DNA of 36,579 bases from Pseudomonadota bacterium (GTDB lineage: Bacteria > Pseudomonadota > Gammaproteobacteria > JAKAQQ01). The position numbers and the translations under genes are program-made. The stretch is from contig JAKATI010000010.1 in the NCBI GenBank assembly GCA_021828045.1, positions 1-36,579 on the forward strand, given 5' to 3'. Positions within the stretch are counted from its first letter, which is position 1. Each line of letters begins with the position of its first letter. The notes under the pieces are model-generated. The model did no database searches and was not told the origin of the DNA. It saw nothing but the letters and a program-made list of their open reading frames with translations. Shown piece by piece: positions 22,700-31,611 of this stretch.

Positions 22700-22723
22700 G
22701 TTTCCGGAACGAGTGTCGGAAAC
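22700..22723. repeat. Inverted repeat upstream of tyrS
   Basis: GTTTCCG (22700-22706) and CGGAAAC (22717-22723) are perfect 7-base arms around a 10-base loop. It lies 30 bases before the TAGACT (22753-22758) of the presumed tyrS promoter. Role unknown. Confidence 0.35.
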
Positions 22724-22793
22724 TTGTCAAGAAAACCCGCTCCGGAGTTTGTTAGACTGGACACGGTTCCTTGGTCGCATCCAGGCCTCTCCT

Positions 22794-24095
22794 ATGACGA
22801 GCCCCGCCCCTTCGGGATCCGGTCTTCTGGCTGATCTCCAGGCGCGCCAGTGCATCTTTCAAACCACCGATGAGAAGGGAGTCACTGCTCTCCTGGCTGC
22901 GGGGCCGGCAACGGTGTACGCCGGCTTTGATCCCACCGCGGACAGCCTCCATCTCGGCCATCTCCTGCCATTGCTCACGCTGCGACGGCTCCAACAGGCC
23001 GGGCACCGGCCACTGGTCGTCCTGGGTGGGGCGACCGGACTGGTCGGGGATCCCAGCGGCAAACTGAGCGAGCGGGTCATGCAGAGCGTGGAAACCGTCG
23101 AGGCGCATGCCGAAGCACTCCAAAAACAGCTGGTGTCGTTTTTGGATTTCAGTGACACCCGCACGGGTGGGCGGATTCTCAACAACCGGGAATGGATCGG
23201 TTCCCTGGATCTCATCGGTTTTCTCAGGGATGTCGGGAAACACTTCCCGGTGGGTGCGATGCTCAACAAGGAGACCGTGCGAACCCGGCTCGGCAAGGAA
23301 AACACGGGACTCTCCTACACGGAGTTCAGTTATCTCCTGCTCCAGGCCTACGATTTTGATCACCTGTGCCAAACGGAAGGTTGCCGGCTGCAGATCGGGG
23401 GCAGCGACCAGTGGGGGAACATCACGGCCGGCATCGAACTCATCCGCCGCCGGCGGAACCAGGAAGCCTATGGATGGACCACGCCGCTTGTAACAACGGC
23501 ATCCGGCAACAAGCTCGGGAAGACGGAAACCGGAACCCTCTGGCTGGATGCCCGGAAGACCTCCCCCTACGCGTTCTACCAGTATCTCCTCCAGGTGGAG
23601 GATCAGGATGCCGGGCGGTTTTTGCGCTACTTCAGCGAGCGTGACCTCGAGGCGATCGAGGCGATCGAGGCGGAGCAGGTGCGGGATCCAGGGAAGCGGC
23701 CGGGCCAGAAGGCACTCGCCCGCGAGCTCACGACCCGGATCCACGGAACCGGCGAGACCGAACGCGCGATCCGCCTGAGCGAGACCCTTTTCGGATCGGC
23801 CGATGTCCGGACGCTCGACCCCGAGAGTTTTCGCCAGCTCGAGACGGCGATCCCCGGGACGGTCCTCCCGCGCGAGATCCCCAACCACACGCTGGAAGAG
23901 CTTCTGGTGACGACGGGGCTCGTCACCTCGAAAAGCCGTGCCCGGGAGGAGATCCGGGCCGGAGCGGTCTCGGTCAACCAGAAAAGGGTGGAGGGAACGA
24001 CCCGGATGATCGGGCGCGAGGATTTTCTCTGGGATCGCTATTTGCTTCTGGGGAAAGGGAAACGTCACCATGCCTGGGTCCGGCTGGGTGACTGA
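22794..24095 (+). CDS. tyrS: Tyrosyl-tRNA synthetase
   Basis: A 433-residue class I synthetase that charges tRNA-Tyr. The HIGH-type motif is HLGH (residues 53-56), the KMSKS-type motif is KLGKT (240-244), and YAGFDPTADSLHLGH and GGSDQWGNITAG are typical of bacterial TyrRS. The C-terminus has an S4-like RNA-binding domain (KSRAREEIRAGAVSVN). ATG at 22794 has no clear Shine-Dalgarno, and the signature stretches lie well inside. TAGACT at 22753-22758, preceded by TG, is a possible extended -10. The stop overlaps the start of the next gene. Confidence 0.96.
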   Translation: MTSPAPSGSGLLADLQARQCIFQTTDEKGVTALLAAGPATVYAGFDPTADSLHLGHLLPLLTLRRLQQAGHRPLVVLGGATGLVGDPSGKLSERVMQSVETVEAHAEALQKQLVSFLDFSDTRTGGRILNNREWIGSLDLIGFLRDVGKHFPVGAMLNKETVRTRLGKENTGLSYTEFSYLLLQAYDFDHLCQTEGCRLQIGGSDQWGNITAGIELIRRRRNQEAYGWTTPLVTTASGNKLGKTETGTLWLDARKTSPYAFYQYLLQVEDQDAGRFLRYFSERDLEAIEAIEAEQVRDPGKRPGQKALARELTTRIHGTGETERAIRLSETLFGSADVRTLDPESFRQLETAIPGTVLPREIPNHTLEELLVTTGLVTSKSRAREEIRAGAVSVNQKRVEGTTRMIGREDFLWDRYLLLGKGKRHHAWVRLGD

Positions 24096-24492
24096 TCGGC
24101 CTCCTTCGGTATTCGCCCGGACACCCGAGCCACCCTACTACGCGGTCATTTTTTCCTCGATCCTCCGGGGCGACGATCCGGCCTATCAACGGATGGCCCG
24201 ACGCATGGAGGAATGGGTCGTCCGACAGCCGGGTTTTCTCGGCTTCGAAACCGCACGCTCCCCGGGAGAGCTCGGAATCACGGTTTCCTTTTGGGATTCG
24301 CTCGAGGCCATTGCGCTCTGGAAGGCAGAAAGCGAGCACCAGATCGCCCAGAGGAGGGGACGGGAACACTGGTATGCGGGCTACGTGATCCGGGTTGCTC
24401 GTGTCGAGCAGGTCCGTGGATTCTCACCGGGGAATGAATCCGGTCCGGCAGGGGGGACGCCTATGCGGCGGGATCCTCCAGGCGGTCGATGA
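24070..24492 (+). CDS. Antibiotic biosynthesis monooxygenase (ABM) domain protein
   Basis: A 140-residue protein with the dimeric alpha/beta barrel ABM fold: YYAVIFSSILRG, then RQPGFLGFETARS, then GITVSFWDSLEAIALWK, then REHWYAGYVIRVARVE. Relatives are annotated as monooxygenase-like or stress proteins; the function of this type is generally unproven. The ATG at 24070 lies within tyrS; a GTG at 24088 overlaps the tyrS stop and is an equally good start. The gene is probably cotranscribed with tyrS. Its last 32 bases overlap the convergent DUF302-like gene. Confidence 0.75.
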   Translation: MPGSGWVTDRPPSVFARTPEPPYYAVIFSSILRGDDPAYQRMARRMEEWVVRQPGFLGFETARSPGELGITVSFWDSLEAIALWKAESEHQIAQRRGREHWYAGYVIRVARVEQVRGFSPGNESGPAGGTPMRRDPPGGR

Positions 24493-24829
24493 CCGTGAGG
24501 CAGTGTTCGTCGATCCGCCGGCCGATCTCGAGGAGATGCGGATTGGGGTAGGGAGCCAGGCACTCCCGCGCGGTCCGGTACAGGATCTCGGTCCGCGTTC
24601 CGCATCCGGCAAGGTACACCCGGAGAGGGATTTCGAGGACGGCACGGGGATCGGCCTCGTAAACCTCGGAGATCCATTCCGGTCGAGAGAGCAGAAACAG
24701 GATCCCCCCCGGCTCCGTCCCGGGAGGATGCTTGATCTTGGAAACGGGATCGATCCCGGCGGCTTCGAGGACGGCGAGCAGGCGTCGGGCCGTCTCGTCC
24801 AGGGGAAACGGCACGATCCAGCTCTGCAT
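24461..24829 (-). CDS. DUF302-like protein at the end of the PDH operon
   Basis: A 122-residue cytoplasmic protein without signal or membrane segment. The order of elements (FPLDETARRLLAVLEAAGID, then VSKIKHPP, then LEIPLRVYLAG) resembles DUF302 domains, whose function is unknown; the similarity is moderate. The ATG lies 3 bases after the aceF stop on the same strand, so it appears to be the third gene of the aceE-aceF unit. The 3' end overlaps the convergent ABM gene by 32 bases. Confidence 0.6.
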   Translation of the reverse strand: MQSWIVPFPLDETARRLLAVLEAAGIDPVSKIKHPPGTEPGGILFLLSRPEWISEVYEADPRAVLEIPLRVYLAGCGTRTEILYRTARECLAPYPNPHLLEIGRRIDEHCLTVIDRLEDPAA

Positions 24830-24832
24830 GCC

Positions 24833-26464
24833 TCAGGCAGGAGGGGAAAGCAGACCGGCCAGGCTTTCGATCGCCCGGGCCAGGGTGCGGGTGAAGTGCA
24901 CCGCCAGGGCCCCGTCGATCACACGGTGGTCATAGGACAGGGACAGCGGAAGCAGGAGGCGGGGTACGAATGCCCCGTCCTTCCAGACCGGCCGGATCTC
25001 GGACCGGGAGATGCCGAGAATGGCGACTTCCGGAGCATTGATAATGGGCGTGAAGGCCGTGCCGCCGATGCCGCCCAGGCTCGAAAGGGAAAAAGTCCCA
25101 CCTTGGAAATCGGAAGCCGCAAGCCGGCCCCCGCGGGCCTTGTCGGCGAGCTCCGCGACTTCCCGGGCCAGGGTCCAGAGGTTTTTCTGGTCGACTTCCC
25201 GGATCACCGGAACCACGAGTCCCTGCGGGGTGTCGACGGCAAAACCCAGGTGATAGTACTTCTTGAGGATGAGGGTTTCGAGGTCAGGGTCGAGCGAGGC
25301 GTTGAGTGCCGGATGCTCCAACAGTGCCTGGACGGCGGCCTTCAGGAGAAAAGGGAGGAGGGTGAGCTTGATGCCGAAACGGCGACCCTCGCTCTCATTG
25401 AGGCGGATCCTCAGCTGCTCGACTTCCGTGATGTCGGCCTGGTCGTGCTGGGTCACGTGGGGGATCGTGTTCCAGCTGGCCCAAAGCCTGGGGCCGGCGA
25501 TTTTCTGGATCCGGGTCAAGGGCTTTTTTTCGACCGGTCCGAAGCGGGAATAGTCGAGGACGGGAACCTCGCGGCCGGCCGCACCCCGGCCGGTCTGGAT
25601 CTGGTTCCGGACAAAGCGCTTGACGTCTTCCGGCCGGATCCGCCCGCGAACACCGCTTCCGGAGACCGCATCCAGGCTCACGCCGAGTTCGCGGGCCAGT
25701 TTGCGGACGAGCGGTCCGGCATAGGGATGGAGGCGGTTCTCTGCGGCCGGAGCTGGGGGTCCGTTCGGAGCATGGGGCGCGGACTCGTGCGCAGGCGGTC
25801 GTTCCGGCTCTGTGGACGGTGCGGATGGCATCCCGGGAGCGGGGGCGTTTTCCGGGGCCGGAGCGGTGGCCGTCTCGAGGGCGAGGATGGGAGAGCCTTG
25901 GGAGACCTTGTCTCCCGTCTTGACCCGGAGTTCCCGGACGAGCCCGCCCTGGGGGGCGGGGACGTCCATGGTGGCCTTGTCGGTCTCGAGGGTGATGAGG
26001 GAGGCGCCAGCCGCGATCCGGTCCCCGGGCTTCACGAGCACTTCGATCACATCGACGTCGTGGAAGTCACCGAGATCCGGCACGGCCACGGTTTCCAACC
26101 GGGGACCATCCACTGGAAGCGGAGCGAGGGGCCGGGGAGGGGCTTTCTGTTCCGGGATGGTCTCTTTCCGTGGAGCCTGGGGGACGGGTTGCGGGCTCGG
26201 GGCCGACTTCTCGCCCGTGTTTTCCAGGGTGAGGATGGGAGAGCCTTGGGAGACCTTGTCTCCCGTCTTGACCCGGAGTTCCCGGACGACCCCGCCCTGG
26301 GGGGCGGGGACGTCCATGGTGGCCTTGTCGGTCTCGAGGGTGATGAGGGAGGCGCCAGCCGCGATCCGGTCCCCGGGCTTCACGAGCACTTCGATCACAT
26401 CGACGTCGTGGAAGTCACCGAGATCGGGGACCGTGATCGTTTCGGGCGTTTGCGATACTGTCAT
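24833..26464 (-). CDS. aceF: Dihydrolipoamide acetyltransferase (E2) of pyruvate dehydrogenase
   Basis: A 543-residue E2 subunit that transfers acetyl from lipoamide to CoA. Two lipoyl domains (about residues 8-80 and 124-196) each carry ETDKATMDVP with lipoyl-Lys47 and Lys163. A Pro/Ala-rich linker leads to the subunit-binding domain (about 240-285, GPLVRKLARELGV and GSGVRGRIRPEDV). The catalytic domain ends with SYDHRVIDGA, providing His513 and Asp517. The lipoyl domains are almost identical at DNA level. It starts one base after the aceE stop, so the two are translationally coupled. No lpd (E3) gene is in the window. Confidence 0.95.
   Translation of the reverse strand: MTVSQTPETITVPDLGDFHDVDVIEVLVKPGDRIAAGASLITLETDKATMDVPAPQGGVVRELRVKTGDKVSQGSPILTLENTGEKSAPSPQPVPQAPRKETIPEQKAPPRPLAPLPVDGPRLETVAVPDLGDFHDVDVIEVLVKPGDRIAAGASLITLETDKATMDVPAPQGGLVRELRVKTGDKVSQGSPILALETATAPAPENAPAPGMPSAPSTEPERPPAHESAPHAPNGPPAPAAENRLHPYAGPLVRKLARELGVSLDAVSGSGVRGRIRPEDVKRFVRNQIQTGRGAAGREVPVLDYSRFGPVEKKPLTRIQKIAGPRLWASWNTIPHVTQHDQADITEVEQLRIRLNESEGRRFGIKLTLLPFLLKAAVQALLEHPALNASLDPDLETLILKKYYHLGFAVDTPQGLVVPVIREVDQKNLWTLAREVAELADKARGGRLAASDFQGGTFSLSSLGGIGGTAFTPIINAPEVAILGISRSEIRPVWKDGAFVPRLLLPLSLSYDHRVIDGALAVHFTRTLARAIESLAGLLSPPA
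25882..26425 (-). repeat. Duplicated lipoyl-domain DNA in aceF
   Basis: The stretches 25882-26077 and 26230-26425 are offset by 348 bp (116 codons). I find one base difference in about 196, giving Val versus Leu in APQGG.VREL. Third codon positions are identical too. Confidence 0.92.
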
Positions 26465-26465
26465 G

Positions 26466-29168
26466 TCAGGACAGCCAGGGCTCGATCCGTTCGGGATCCA
26501 GGTCGAAGCGTTTCAGGGCACCCTTCACGACCCGCGCCTCGATCTTTCCTTCCTGGACCAGGGCGTGGAGTGCGGCTACCGCAATCGAGGCGGCATCAAC
26601 CTCGAAAAAGCCACGCAGACGCGCACGCGTGTCGCTGCGCCCGAACCCGTCGGTTCCGAGTGATACGAAACGCCTTGTGACGAACGGACGGATCTGGTCG
26701 GCGTACAAGCGGACGTAATCGCTCGCGGCGATCACGGGCCCGGCCTGGTCGGCGAGTACCGTCTCCAGGTAGCTCGTGCGGGGCGGGTGGTCCGGATGCA
26801 GGCGGTTCCAGCGCTCGACCGCCAGTCCCTCGCGCCGCAGTTCGGTGAAACTGGGAGCACTCCATACCCCGGATGAGACGCCAAACTCCTCGGCCAAAAG
26901 CTGGGAGGCCCGTTCTGCCTCGCGGAGGATGGTTCCCGAGCCCATGAGCTGGACGGTGGGGACGGAAGGGCGGGTCTTCCCCTTCCCGCTTCGGGTGGCC
27001 GCATCGACCATGCGAAGACGGTAAAGCCCCTTCAGGATTCCTTCTTCCACTCCTTTGGGCAGCGGCGGGTGGGGGTAGTTCTCGTTCATGGCCGTGAGGT
27101 AGTAAAACACGTTCTCGTCCTTCTCGAACATGCGTTTCAGGCCATCGTGCAGGATGACGGCGAGTTCGTAGGCATAGGTCGGGTCATAGACCCGGCAGTT
27201 CGGGATGTTCGAGGCCAGAATTGTGCTGTGCCCATCGCAGTGCTGGAGTCCTTCCCCTTCGAGCGTGGTCCGGCCGGCCGTACCGCCGATCAGGAATCCG
27301 CGGGCCCGGACATCGCCGGCGGCCCAGGCGAGATCGCCCATGCGCTGGAAGCCGAACATCGAGTAAAACAAAAAGAAGGGGACCATCGTGATCCCGCGGG
27401 TCGAATAGGCGGTGGCCGCCGCGATCCAGGAGGACATGGAACCGGCCTCGGTGATGCCCTCCTCGAGGATCTGGCCTGTGCGGTCCTCCCGATAGAACAT
27501 GAGCTGTCCCGCATCTGGGGGGACATAACGCTGTCCCTCATTCGAGTAGATGGCCAGCTGGCGAAACAGGCCCTCCATGCCGAAGGTCCGGGCCTCATCC
27601 GGTACGATGGGCACGATCCGCGGACCGATCCCGGGGTCCCGGGTGAGTGCGGTGAGCATCCGGACCACGGCCATGGTGGTGGAATATTCCCGCTCCGAGG
27701 AACCTTCGAGCTGGGTCTTGAAAATCTCGATGGGGGGAAGGGTCAGCCGGTCCCCAACGATCCGGCGGCTCGGCAGGTATCCGCCGAGCGCCTTCCGGCG
27801 CTCGTGAAGGTAGCGGAACTCGGGAGAGCCCTCGGGAAAGGTGAGAAAAGGCAGGGCGTCGATCTGCTCGTCGGTGACCGGCAGGTTGAAACGGTCCCGG
27901 AAAGCGCGCAACTCGTCCAGGTCCATCTTTTTTTGCTGGTGGCTCGTGTTCTGCCCTTCACCCGCCCGCCCCATTCCGTAGCCCTTGACCGACTTGGCCA
28001 AAATCAGTGTGGGCTGTCCGACATGCTGGACGGCACGTTCGTAGGCGGCATGGATCTTGACGGCATCATTGCCGCCGCGGTTGAGCTGCCAGATGGCCTC
28101 GTCGCTCAGGTTGGCGACCAAAGCCCGGAGTTCCGGATACTTGCCGAAAAAATGCTCGCGCACATAGGCGCCATCCTTCGACTTGAAGGTCTGGTAATCG
28201 CCGTCGACGCACTCCTCCATCCGTCGGCGCAGGAGTCCCCCGGGGTCGTGGCTGAGGAGCGGATCCCAGCGAGAACCCCAGATCACCTTGATCACATTCC
28301 AGCCCGCCCCCCGGAAGATGGACTCGAGTTCCTGGATGATCTTGCCGTTCCCGCGGACCGGTCCATCCAGTCGCTGCAGGTTGCAGTTGACCACGAAAAT
28401 CAGGTTGTCGAGTTTTTCGCGGGCGGCGAGACTGATGCCGGCGAGCGATTCGGGTTCGTCCATCTCGCCGTCTCCCAGCATGCACCAGACCTTCTGCGGA
28501 GAGGCCGGGACCAGGCCACGGTGCTCGAGGTAACGCAGGAAGCGGGCTTGGTAGACCGCCTGGATGGGGCCGAGTCCCATGGAGACAGTCGGGAACTGCC
28601 AGAAGTCGCGGAAGAGCCACGGATGAGGATAGGAGGGCAGGCCGGACTGGTTGACCTCGCTCCGGAAATTCTCGAGCCGGGCTTCGTCAATGCGGCCCTC
28701 GAGAAAGGCCCGTGCGTAGATCCCGGGCGAGGAGTGTCCCTGGATGTAGAGGAAATCCGGTCCATCTTGCGCTTCCGGTCCATGCCAGAAGTGGTTGAAG
28801 CCGACCTCATAGAGAAGAAGCGAGGAGGCATACGAGGCAATATGGCCGCCGATCCCGCTGTGCGTCCGGTTGGCCCGTACCACCATGGCCATCGCGTTCC
28901 ACCGGAGGTAGGCCTCGATGCGCTTCTCGAGGGCCCGGTCACCGGGATACGGCGGTTCCTGACGGGGAGGGATGGTATTGAGGTAGGGCGTGTTGGTGGA
29001 AATTGGTGCGGTAAGGCCGGACCGGCGGGCTTCGTCGATCAGGGCATCGAGCAGGGAGTGGGCCGAGTCGAGGCCCGAATGGGTGATCAGCCCGCGGAGA
29101 GACTCGATCCATTCGGAGCGTTCTTCCGGATCCAGTGGGGCGCGTGTGGAATCGGGTGAATCAGCCAT
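26466..29168 (-). CDS. aceE: Pyruvate dehydrogenase E1 component, homodimeric type
   Basis: A 900-residue thiamine diphosphate enzyme that decarboxylates pyruvate and acetylates the lipoyl groups of AceF. The length suits the homodimeric E1 (887 in E. coli). The ThDP site is GDGEMDEPESLAG followed by NCNLQRLDGP; other E1 stretches are GHSSPGIYARAFLEGR, RGGNDAVKIHAAY and KSVKGYGMG. ATG at 29168 begins MADSPDSTR and fits the family; the frame upstream overlaps the region divergent to pyrC and is not needed. It leads the operon aceE, aceF, DUF302-like gene. Confidence 0.95.
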   Translation of the reverse strand: MADSPDSTRAPLDPEERSEWIESLRGLITHSGLDSAHSLLDALIDEARRSGLTAPISTNTPYLNTIPPRQEPPYPGDRALEKRIEAYLRWNAMAMVVRANRTHSGIGGHIASYASSLLLYEVGFNHFWHGPEAQDGPDFLYIQGHSSPGIYARAFLEGRIDEARLENFRSEVNQSGLPSYPHPWLFRDFWQFPTVSMGLGPIQAVYQARFLRYLEHRGLVPASPQKVWCMLGDGEMDEPESLAGISLAAREKLDNLIFVVNCNLQRLDGPVRGNGKIIQELESIFRGAGWNVIKVIWGSRWDPLLSHDPGGLLRRRMEECVDGDYQTFKSKDGAYVREHFFGKYPELRALVANLSDEAIWQLNRGGNDAVKIHAAYERAVQHVGQPTLILAKSVKGYGMGRAGEGQNTSHQQKKMDLDELRAFRDRFNLPVTDEQIDALPFLTFPEGSPEFRYLHERRKALGGYLPSRRIVGDRLTLPPIEIFKTQLEGSSEREYSTTMAVVRMLTALTRDPGIGPRIVPIVPDEARTFGMEGLFRQLAIYSNEGQRYVPPDAGQLMFYREDRTGQILEEGITEAGSMSSWIAAATAYSTRGITMVPFFLFYSMFGFQRMGDLAWAAGDVRARGFLIGGTAGRTTLEGEGLQHCDGHSTILASNIPNCRVYDPTYAYELAVILHDGLKRMFEKDENVFYYLTAMNENYPHPPLPKGVEEGILKGLYRLRMVDAATRSGKGKTRPSVPTVQLMGSGTILREAERASQLLAEEFGVSSGVWSAPSFTELRREGLAVERWNRLHPDHPPRTSYLETVLADQAGPVIAASDYVRLYADQIRPFVTRRFVSLGTDGFGRSDTRARLRGFFEVDAASIAVAALHALVQEGKIEARVVKGALKRFDLDPERIEPWLS

Positions 29169-29308
29169 GGCGGGAGTTCCTGCAAGGGATGCAGTAGAGG
29201 GTGACCAGATGTCGGATCCAGCCGGCACGCGGCTCCCCGATCCTGTCCACCTCTTTGAGGACGGACGCCGCGCTCGTTTGCTGCGATCCCTGATGTACCG
29301 ACGCGGGA

Positions 29309-29314
29309 TATAAT
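29309..29314 (+). promoter_or_regulatory. Consensus -10 (TATAAT) upstream of pyrC
   Basis: A perfect TATAAT lies 49 bases before the chosen pyrC start. No good -35 at normal spacing was seen. Confidence 0.5.
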
Positions 29315-29362
29315 CGCCGATGCCCGGGATTGAGTCAAGCCGAGAACGCATGCCCGGTTGGA

Positions 29363-30427
29363 ATGCCGACGCCCATGAACCTCGAAATTCGCGAGCCCGA
29401 TGACATGCATGTGCACCTGCGGGACGGGGCCGTTCTGGCCCTGGTGCTCGGGCATACGGCTGCGCGTTTCCGGCGCGCCGTCGTCATGCCCAACCTGGAT
29501 CCTCCACTCGTGACGGTGTCCCAGGTGCTCACCTACCGCGAACGGATCCGGTCCCTTGCGACCGGACGGCTGGACTTCGAGCCTTGGATGACACTGTACC
29601 TGCATGCCCAAACGACAGTGACCGAGATCGAGGCTGCCGCCCGTGAACCGTCCCTGATCGGAGCCAAGCTTTATCCCCAGGGCGTGACGACCCAGTCGGG
29701 ATCCGGGATCCACGATCCACTCACGCTCCTTCCCGTCTATGAAGCGATGGCCGAACGGGATTTCCCGCTGCTGGTTCACGGTGAGGATCCGGATCCGGCC
29801 ACTGATCCCTTTGATCGGGAGGCACGCTTCATTGATCGCACGCTCGCCCCCTTGTGCCGGAGACTTCCCCGATTGCGGATTGTTTTCGAGCACATCACGA
29901 CGGCAGGTGCGGCGGATTTCGTCCGTTCGGAATCCTCCCGGATGGCGGCCACGATCACGGCCCACCATCTCCTCTATGACCGGCGGGCCCTGTTCCATGG
30001 TGGCTTGCACCCCCATCTCTTCTGCTGGCCGCTCCCCAAGACCACGGGCGACCGGGAAGCCCTTGTGCGGGCCGCGACCGGGGGGGAGCCTTGTTTTTTC
30101 CTTGGTACCGACAGTGCCCCCCATCCCCAAAACCGCAAGGAATCGGATTGCTGCCCGGCTGGGGTCTATTCCGCGCATGCCGCGCTCGAACTCTATGCCG
30201 AGATCTTTGAGGAAGCGGGCTGTCTCGGGCGGCTCGAGGCATTTGCCAGCGAGAACGGAGCCCGTTTCTATCACCGACCGCTCAACCCGGGCCGCCTGGT
30301 CCTCAGGAAAGTTCCCTGGCAGGTGCCGGAAAGTTACCCGGTCGCAGCGGACTATACCCTGGTTCCCCTGCGGGCCGGGGAGACCTTGGCATGGTCGGTT
30401 GCGGGTCGGGAGGCGGTCCAACCATGA
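29363..30427 (+). CDS. pyrC: Dihydroorotase, class II
   Basis: A 354-residue zinc enzyme of pyrimidine synthesis that closes carbamoyl aspartate to dihydroorotate. Metal and active-site motifs are complete: DMHVHLRDG (His16, His18), the carboxylated Lys102 in GAKLYPQGVTT, LVHGE, FEHITT, TAHHLL and FLGTDSAPH. With the ATG at 29363 the Lys falls at 102, as in E. coli; the ATG at 29375 is another possible start. The stop overlaps the start of rnt in ATGA, so they form one coupled unit, an arrangement known in other gammaproteobacteria. Confidence 0.94.
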   Translation: MPTPMNLEIREPDDMHVHLRDGAVLALVLGHTAARFRRAVVMPNLDPPLVTVSQVLTYRERIRSLATGRLDFEPWMTLYLHAQTTVTEIEAAAREPSLIGAKLYPQGVTTQSGSGIHDPLTLLPVYEAMAERDFPLLVHGEDPDPATDPFDREARFIDRTLAPLCRRLPRLRIVFEHITTAGAADFVRSESSRMAATITAHHLLYDRRALFHGGLHPHLFCWPLPKTTGDREALVRAATGGEPCFFLGTDSAPHPQNRKESDCCPAGVYSAHAALELYAEIFEEAGCLGRLEAFASENGARFYHRPLNPGRLVLRKVPWQVPESYPVAADYTLVPLRAGETLAWSVAGREAVQP

Positions 30428-31086
30428 GGGCCATGGCCGAACGTTTCCGCGGATTCCTCCCTGTCGTGGTCGATCTCGAGACCGGCGGTTTTGAATCCCG
30501 GACGGATGCACTGCTCCAGATCGGCGCGGTAACCCTCACGACCGAAGCGTCGGGTGATCTCGTGCTGGCGGAGTCCCTATCGCTCGAAGTGCTGCCCTTC
30601 GAGGGAGCCCGGATCCAGCCGGAGGCGCTCGCCCTGACCGGCATCGATCCCCATCACCCGCTGCGACCAGCCCTGCCCGAGGGCGAGGCCTTGATCCGCC
30701 TGTTTCGACTGGTCCGCCGCGCGCTCGTGGCCGAGGGCTGCACACGGGCCATCCTGACCGGGCACAACGCATTTTTCGACCTCGGTTTCCTGAATGCGGC
30801 CGTCGCCCGCAGCGGGGTCAAGCGCAATCCCTTTCATCCCTTCAGTACCTTCGACACCGTGACCCTGGCCGGGATCCTGACAGGCCAGACAGTGCTCGCG
30901 AAGGCCGCCCAGTCACTTGGACTCAGCTTCGATGCGTCCCATGCACACCAAGCGCACTACGATGCCCTGCTCACGGCCCGCTTGTTCTGCCTCTTGGTGA
31001 ATCGCTGCGCCGGAATCGTCTTGGAGACCCCGGCGGGCAGGACGACGGACGAGACTCAGGATGCGGAGTGGACTCCTGCGTCCTGA
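30424..31086 (+). CDS. rnt: Ribonuclease T
   Basis: A 220-residue DEDDh 3'-5' exonuclease that trims the CCA ends of tRNA and matures other stable RNAs. Exo I is VVVDLETGGF (Asp17, Glu19), Exo II is GHNAFFDLGF and Exo III is HAHQAHYDALLTA. NPFHPFSTFDTVTLAG is characteristic of RNase T. ATG at 30424 overlaps the pyrC stop; an ATG at 30433 is possible. RNase T is largely limited to gammaproteobacteria, which supports the assignment of the organism. The 3' end overlaps the convergent grxD by 31 bases. Confidence 0.93.
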   Translation: MRAMAERFRGFLPVVVDLETGGFESRTDALLQIGAVTLTTEASGDLVLAESLSLEVLPFEGARIQPEALALTGIDPHHPLRPALPEGEALIRLFRLVRRALVAEGCTRAILTGHNAFFDLGFLNAAVARSGVKRNPFHPFSTFDTVTLAGILTGQTVLAKAAQSLGLSFDASHAHQAHYDALLTARLFCLLVNRCAGIVLETPAGRTTDETQDAEWTPAS

Positions 31087-31400
31087 ATCTTGCGGGCCAA
31101 CTCGCCAGTGCCCAACAGTTCCTCCGTGATGTCGGCGCCACCGATCAACTCCCCGCCGATGAAAACCTGCGGGAAGGTGGGCCAGTCGCTGATCTGGGGC
31201 AGACGGGAACGAATGTCGGGTTCCGAGAGGACATCCACCCAAGCGAGATCCCGGGCTCCCGCCTCGCGCAGGGCCTCGACCGCCCGGGCCGAAAACCCGC
31301 AACGCGGGAAGTCCGGCTGTCCCTTCATGAAAATCAAGATCGGGCGGGTGGCAATCAGTTGCCGGATGTGGTTGTCGGTTTCATGAGGAGAACGGGTCAT
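31056..31400 (-). CDS. grxD: Monothiol glutaredoxin (Grx4 type)
   Basis: A 114-residue monothiol glutaredoxin with the CGFS site (Cys34) in PRCGFSARAVEAL. FMKGQPDFP, WPTFPQVFIGGELIGGADI and the length agree with GrxD. Such proteins bind and transfer [2Fe-2S] clusters in the cytoplasm. Its ATG overlaps the stop of the DUF1289 gene in ATGA. It is the last gene of the sodB, DUF1289, grxD unit. Confidence 0.94.
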   Translation of the reverse strand: MTRSPHETDNHIRQLIATRPILIFMKGQPDFPRCGFSARAVEALREAGARDLAWVDVLSEPDIRSRLPQISDWPTFPQVFIGGELIGGADITEELLGTGELARKIQDAGVHSAS

Positions 31401-31606
31401 GGGGAGACCTCCGAGATGGGCAGTCCGGGTTCAGCGCGACCGGGCAATTGTCTCATGATTTCCTCACGTTCTGCATCCGTCAGGCTGGACCAGCGGGCGA
31501 TTTCCCCGAGCGAACGCCGGCAACCGATGCACCATCCCCGTCCTGGATCAAGACGGCAGACCCCGATACAGGGAGTGGGGATCCCCGGACTCCCGAAAGC
31601 CGGCAT
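31397..31606 (-). CDS. DUF1289 small Cys-rich protein
   Basis: A 69-residue protein with four Cys in PCIGVCRLDPGRGWCIGC, followed by RSLGEIARWSSLTDAER, the pattern of DUF1289 proteins. The Cys arrangement suggests binding of a metal or Fe-S cluster; function unproven. ATG at 31606 lies 5 bases after the sodB stop and the gene's own stop overlaps grxD, so it is translated within that operon. Confidence 0.85.
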   Translation of the reverse strand: MPAFGSPGIPTPCIGVCRLDPGRGWCIGCRRSLGEIARWSSLTDAEREEIMRQLPGRAEPGLPISEVSP

Positions 31607-31611
31607 GGGCT

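Noticed and set aside
24395-29159. Very long plus-strand frames antisense to aceF and aceE
   Set aside because: They mirror highly conserved aceE/aceF codons and have Gly/Asp/Arg-biased sequence without domains.
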